DNA of 64,000 bases from Hydra vulgaris (lineage: Eukaryota > Cnidaria > Hydrozoa > Anthoathecata > Hydridae), in the NCBI RefSeq assembly GCF_038396675.1, contig NC_088926.1:24305001-24369000 (forward strand). The letters are read 5' to 3'. Position numbers and translations under genes: made by a program. Under the pieces are notes generated by a model, which worked only from the letters and a program-made list of their open reading frames with translations, was not told the DNA's origin and searched no databases. Shown here in pieces: positions 59,270 to 64,000 of this stretch; position 1 is the stretch's first letter, and each line of letters begins with the position of its first letter.

Positions 59270-60905
59270 TTATTACTACTTTTAAATTTATTTAGTTTTA
59301 TGAAGTCCTAAATTAATATAATTCAAATATATTATAAATCCTATCATTTCATACCTTGCTTATTTTATTATGTTGATTGTTATTTTATTAACATTTCTGT
59401 TATGCTATTACCTTTTTTTTGTACTGTTTTAAAAAATTTAGAAAAATATATTAAAATTTCGAGCCAACACTGACATTTTAATGTTGCTAAATGTTAAATT
59501 TTGTTATAAGGATTGCAGTTCTTCTATCTGTTTTTTGCTCTTTATTCAATAAGTATTTGATTTAAATTAAATATAATTATAATTTGATATTTTATTACGA
59601 GATATATGTTTTTATATATTATTATATGAATATATATATGAATCTTTTTAGATTTTTTCATGTTATTTTTAAATTTTTTGTTCGCGCAATTCAAGTAATA
59701 TATGTTTATAGTTTGCATATATGTTTATATTATGTTCAAAGTTAAAAAGTTTTTGATAAATATATGTATGTGGTAATATGTGTTATGTAATTGCTTTATA
59801 AATGTGTCATTAAAATAGTATAAAATGTATCTATTGTGTATATAAATATTATATGAGGTGTTTATATATGTTACATAAAGTTAAATAGATGTATTGTGTT
59901 TTATAGTTATTATATATGTTTATATTATGTTGTTTCCATGTTTTCAAGGTGTGCGACTTGGGAAACGTGTTGAGCAAGATTTTGCGTAAAGTTGTTATTT
60001 ATGTTACTAATGTTGTTACATTTGGCTTACCTTTATGTTGGTGTCTATTGTTAAAAATTTTAAGTGGTTTTATTATTGAAACTCACTGCTTTTAATCATT
60101 CACTAAAAGCCACTCAAGAAAAATCATTTTGCCGTATATACATTTTGTTTATATCTCAATTTGAATTTTTAGAACCATGAAGTACCAACATGATTTGTTT
60201 TCTAAAAGCTAACATGAAATAACAATATTTAACAACTACTACTCTCTTATCATGACATCTTATCTCTATCAGATATATTGATTTTATATTCATATTTGAT
60301 GTTTTTCTTTGTATTTACTTATCAATTACATTTGTTCATTTCAGATTTATCATATGATGGATTTATGTGATATAAAAGAACAAATGTATGTAAATTTTTA
60401 TGAATTTTTTCTGGGCTTTTCTAAATGTGTTTCTTATTCACATTTTATTTTACAAGCAAGGTCTGCAAGCAAATTTGAGCTGAAATTTTTTTTTTGCTTT
60501 TAAGGAGAATTGGCGTTATTCTTTGTTTAATTTAATTTGTTTAAATATAGTAGTTCTAACAAATAAATGTTTGTTTGTTCTTGGTTTTTTACTTATCTGT
60601 TTTCAGATTCTTTTAAACTAGGCAACTCAGCTAAGCAAGTTTTGTTTTATTTTTAGTGCTATTGGAAAGAGCTGAAAGTTATTTTTTAGAGTGATTGAAA
60701 AGAACTGAAGTGTTTTTTAGTTACTTCACACGGTGTAACTGATACTGGTTTGAGTAAGTTTACTATTTTGTTTTATTTTATATTGGATTTATTTTATATT
60801 TGATATATATTATATTATGTATATATTATGTGTATTTAAAACTGACTGTAATTTGTTGACATGAAAGTTTATAAACTTATATCTGCCTATATTTAAGTAT
60901 ATATT

Positions 60906-60906
<1 letters not shown>
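59270..60906. other. T-rich region without recognisable genes
   Basis: ATATGTTTATA-type words recur (59640-59940). No coding or RNA structure supported. Confidence 0.5.

Positions 60907-60966
<60 letters not shown>
60907..60966. repeat. (TA)n microsatellite
   Basis: TA dinucleotides with one phase break near 60930. Confidence 0.9.
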
Positions 60967-60969
<3 letters not shown>

Positions 60970-60970
<1 letters not shown>

Positions 60971-61904
60971 CTTTAGAGTAAAATATACTGACTGACATTG
61001 CTTCAATATTTTATACAAGATTGTGCATTTATTATTTTTGTTCATTAAGGTAAAAATAATTCTGTGCATTGTAGATTCTTTGTTAAATTAAAAATAATTG
61101 ATGTAAATAAATATTGTTTAATATTTTTGATAAACAACTTATGTATATAAACATATAAAAAGATATGGATTTCAATAAATCTTAAGTTTAAATAAAGTCT
61201 TTGATTAGAAAAGATCACAATTTGTAAGATTCTTTTGCGTTCATTTATTCAATTGTAACACTAGTAAGATTACTGGTAATATGTTTAATGATAACAGTGA
61301 AATTGAAATAGATAGTATTAGGCTCAACGAAGTTATTAATGTAAAATGCTAATAGGCAACTTGAAAAAAGTTGTCAAATGAAAAAAATAGATCTAGGCAG
61401 GATGAAATTAATCGTTGTTGAAATGTAAGAAATGCAACTCGGCGTGCAGAAAACTTACTTGACAGAATTCCGTGTCAAGCAGTGTTAATGTCTGTTAATT
61501 TGATTTTACTTTCAGAACAAAGCAAAGTATGATTTTAACTATTTATAGTAACAATTAACACTTTTAAATCTAAATAATTTTATTTTTTTTTTATAATTTC
61601 TATCATAATTATGTTCTTTTTTTCATTTTTTTTTTTTAGTTTGTCTTCCCTTTGTCATCTCTTGATTAGTTAGCTAACTGTTGAAACATGGTTTTAATTT
61701 TGTAAATTTAGTATGATGTGAAATTTACTCTATTTACCATTAGTCAACAGTTAGAGAGAAGCTGGAGCCTAATTAAGAAATGCTGGAAATAAGCTTTTAA
61801 TCAAGGTAAAAATAATTTTGTTTACTGGTAACATAATAAAACCAGTTACTACTATTTATTCCGTGCTTTTTTACATTTGTTAACATGCTGCTTTGGAAAC
61901 ACTT

Positions 61905-61908
<4 letters not shown>
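60970..61908. other. A+T-rich region without recognisable genes
   Basis: Around 61250-61500 composition becomes less extreme (MFNDNSEIEIDSIRLNEVI is a short open stretch), but I cannot support a gene. Confidence 0.4.

Positions 61909-62001
<93 letters not shown>
61909..62001. repeat. (TC)n microsatellite
   Basis: About 46 consecutive TC dinucleotides, the only long pyrimidine dinucleotide tract in the window. Confidence 0.98.
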
Positions 62002-62003
<2 letters not shown>

Positions 62004-62320
62004 GATGAGTGGGAGATTTAATAAAACTTATGTAATTACTGAGCTCTTACGTATTTCCTAATACCACAAATGATAATGACCATTTATAAGAAATATTTTA
62101 CAAGTTGCTTGCTATTTTATGATATAGTTGCTCAAATTGTTTAACTATAATTGTCCCTTGATTGTTCAAATATTGTAATAAATAAAATCTTTTTTGTCCA
62201 AGTATTTAAGTTAATAAAATATCTTATTAAGTTGTGGTGTTATTTGCTAGCGTTACTATAGTAACAATGTATACATTGTGATGTCTAGCCTTTTTATAAT
62301 CTTTTTTAATTATTCTGTAG

Positions 62321-62601
62321 ACAGAATATATGAACCTGTCATTTCGAAAAAGACATAAGTCCAAAACTTTTAGCAGTTAGTTTATAAGTTTGAATTAAAA
62401 ATTTCTGTATGATTTATGTTTTTTTTATAAAAAATAAAAAATACATAAGTTATATACGTTCTTTATTTATCTACTTCTATGTTTAATTTCTTTAGGAACC
62501 TAGACGTTATTTTAATAAAAATCATATTTTTGTTGATTTTGAAAAGTTTTAGTAAACGGACTTGTGCCTTTTTCAAAATGACAGGTTCATATATTTTCTG
62601 T
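62321..62601. mobile_element. MITE with TATATGAACCTGTCATTT terminal inverted repeats
   Basis: ACAGAATATATGAACCTGTC continues as ATTTCGAAAAAGACATAAGT at the left. The inverse of the right end reads ATATATGAACCTGTCATTTT, GAAAAAGGCACAAGTCC, so the arms are about 40 bp with few mismatches. There is no coding sequence. The inner words GTCATTTCGAAAA and AAAAAGGCAYAA also occur at 40600-40790, at the borders of the transposase-like relics. Confidence 0.75.
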
Positions 62602-62916
62602 TAATATTATCCTAATTCTACTAACAATAAAATGCAAATAGTACTTTTGTAATTAAAAATTGTAATTTTTTTTTCATGTCTTTTTTTAGGTATTTGCAGG
62701 CTTTACTTGACTTTCCTTTTCTGGTACTTGTGTTGTGACAGATTTTAAAAAGAACTCAACTGATGTTAATGCGGTCTTTATGTCGTTACCTATAAGCAAT
62801 GACGTTGCTGATACGGAGTCAAAGTTAGAATATTTATAGATAAATTTGTATTTAATATTTTAGATAATATATCAAGTTATTAATGTGTTTTTATTGTTAT
62901 TAATGATTTAATAAAA

Positions 62917-62953
62917 AGCAGTAAGCAACCCGTATTACGGGTTGCTTACTGCT
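62917..62953. repeat. Perfect palindrome AGCAGTAAGCAACCCGTA-T-inverse (copy 2)
   Basis: Arms of 18 bp (20 with flanking CT/AG imperfections) around a single T. The right half recurs at 35876-35907. Confidence 0.9.
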
Positions 62954-62997
62954 AGTCATTATCATTATGTTATGAATTCATATTAGTTAATAAAATT

Positions 62998-63411
62998 GTA
63001 TTGAATATTCTCTGGTTATCGTGTTTTATACGTGTTTAAATCCAAGTTTGATACTCAGAAGGCGTCGTATTCGATACCTGTCTTTATACGCATCTGATGT
63101 CTATTTTTAATGCGCGTTTGATACGATAAAATAGCTAACATATATTCGTAAATAATCCGTATTCTGGAAAGTTTTAAATGCGCATGTAATACCAGGAAAA
63201 TATCGTATTGAATATTCTCTGGTTATCGTGTTTTATACGTGTTTACAAGAGTTTCAAATGCGAGTCTGATACTCAGTAGGCGTCGTATTGTATACCTGTC
63301 TTTATACGCATCTAATGCGTATTTCTAATGCGTGTTCGACATGATAAAATGGCTAACATACATACCACATCGATACGTATTTAAACGAGTTTCTAATGCG
63401 CATTTACAACT
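62998..63411 (+). repeat. 207-bp tandem duplication, two units
   Basis: GTATTGAATATTCTCTGGTT starts at 62998 and again 207 bp later, with similarity over the whole unit. The second half of unit two is more divergent. Units are rich in ATACG, TGCG and CGTATT words. Confidence 0.85.
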
Positions 63412-63545
63412 AAATTTGCCGACTGGGATTTAAGTCTAACTTGACAACTAATTGATCATAAATTGCTGGATCTTATATATAGACATATAGACATATATAA
63501 TGGTACTTCATTGTTATATTATTTTTTTATTCTACAAATGGAAAA

Positions 63546-63548
<3 letters not shown>

Positions 63549-63611
<63 letters not shown>
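63549..63611. repeat. (TA)n microsatellite
   Basis: Pure TA dinucleotides. Followed by CATGGCTCGAATTGACGT and a GC-rich palindrome-like CTCCCGCCGGAGGGGAG (about 63678). Confidence 0.95.
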
Positions 63612-63612
<1 letters not shown>

Positions 63613-64000
63613 TGGCTCGAATTGACGTAAAAAAATCTAATCCCGATTTTTTTGTTGCTCATAACCCCTCCTCCACTCCCGCCGGAGGGGAGGGGGCATT
63701 ATTTATTTTAACTTATTTATAACAACATATATAATAAGTCTCATTTGTGCATAAGATGTCATAACATTTACGTTCGGTTGTAAAGTAGCTTTAGTTATAA
63801 TTTACATTACTACTATTATTAAATTGCATTAAATCTAACGGCTGTATTTTTGTAAAATAAATGAACTTGATATAATCTTCTTTTAATTAATTATTTCATT
63901 TTCTATTTTATTTACATATTTTAAACTGTTTAAAACAACCAGAATATTTAATTTTCTATAAATTTTTAACAGTAAAAAAAATTATATAAAACTCTAACAA
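63612..64000. other. Terminal spacer
   Basis: Apart from the G-rich segment near 63680-63700 nothing is recognised. Confidence 0.45.

Larger units (their letters stand above)
58815..63427. mobile_element. Putative element bounded by CCCAGTCGGCA inverted ends
   Basis: CCCAGTCGGCATAT at 58815 and its inverse ATTTGCCGACTGGG-type end at 63427 share 11 perfect terminal bases. Both subterminal regions are rich in ATACG and ATGCG words, otherwise rare here. No transposase is recognisable between them. A target duplication is not clear. It would be non-autonomous or decayed. Confidence 0.45.

Overview
The window looks like nuclear DNA of an invertebrate animal, most likely a cnidarian, and the style is Hydra-like (inference). 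It is very A+T-rich and has long (TA)n microsatellites. Nearly every recognisable reading frame belongs to a decayed transposable element. The families represented are ones I associate with cnidarian genomes: several hAT lineages, Penelope-like elements with hammerhead-type motifs, tRNA-derived SINEs, Tc1/mariner, PIF/Harbinger-like MITEs and large uncharacterised transposase-like genes. I see no bacterial operon, rRNA gene, functional tRNA gene or CRISPR array. The one convincing host gene is a torsin-type AAA+ ATPase exon on the minus strand at 45862-46733.

Layout. 1-5.4 kb: non-LTR reverse transcriptase pieces, a ZMYM1-like hAT relic and a SINE with a Met-like tRNA head. 7.4-12.5 kb: a degenerate coiled-coil transposase-like gene, a 29-bp tandem array, a long palindrome carrying two opposed hammerhead-like motifs, and a second hAT relic. 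13-17 kb: an IS630/Tc1-type DDE relic split by a SINE, a 22-bp array and a minus-strand hAT relic. 17.2-22.3 kb: a strand-switching CATCTG/CAGATG field, further RT relics and a Ty3/gypsy-type integrase piece with a probable 3' LTR. 23.1-29.25 kb: a transposase-like element (called TE1 here) whose reading frame carries three stops and is split by a second element (called X) with ~480-bp terminal inverted repeats and a 4-bp target duplication. 29.8-35 kb: a hAT relic, an inverted pair of Penelope-like copies (one ending in a hammerhead-like motif, the other split by a TA-flanked MITE) and two SINE copies.

35.9-44.2 kb: two minus-strand transposase-like genes, each split by a later element with an 8-bp target duplication (a BED/DUF659-type hAT at 36465-40026 and a plus-strand element at 41934-43808). 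In both cases the interrupted frame reads on across the junction once the insert is removed. 45.9-46.7 kb: torsin. 47.25-49.5 kb: a minus-strand transposase-like gene split by a TTA-flanked MITE. 49.7-54.4 kb: a TAA-flanked MITE and a hAT with a clean 8-bp TSD. 55.5-56.1 kb: a ~140-bp tandem repeat. 56.45-58.22 kb: a well-preserved Tc1-like element, with an apparent intron and one frameshift, inside a (TA)n tract. 58.8-63.4 kb: a sparse region bounded by CCCAGTCGGCA ends, holding a (TC)n tract, a MITE and a 207-bp tandem duplication.

The genes do not form a pathway. The window records layered insertions whose relative order can be read from target duplications. The most interesting signals are the hammerhead-like motifs, the repeated 13-mer flanking TE1, the CATCTG/CAGATG field and a recurring class of short near-perfect inverted duplications. 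All family assignments come from reading the sequence; no database search was run.
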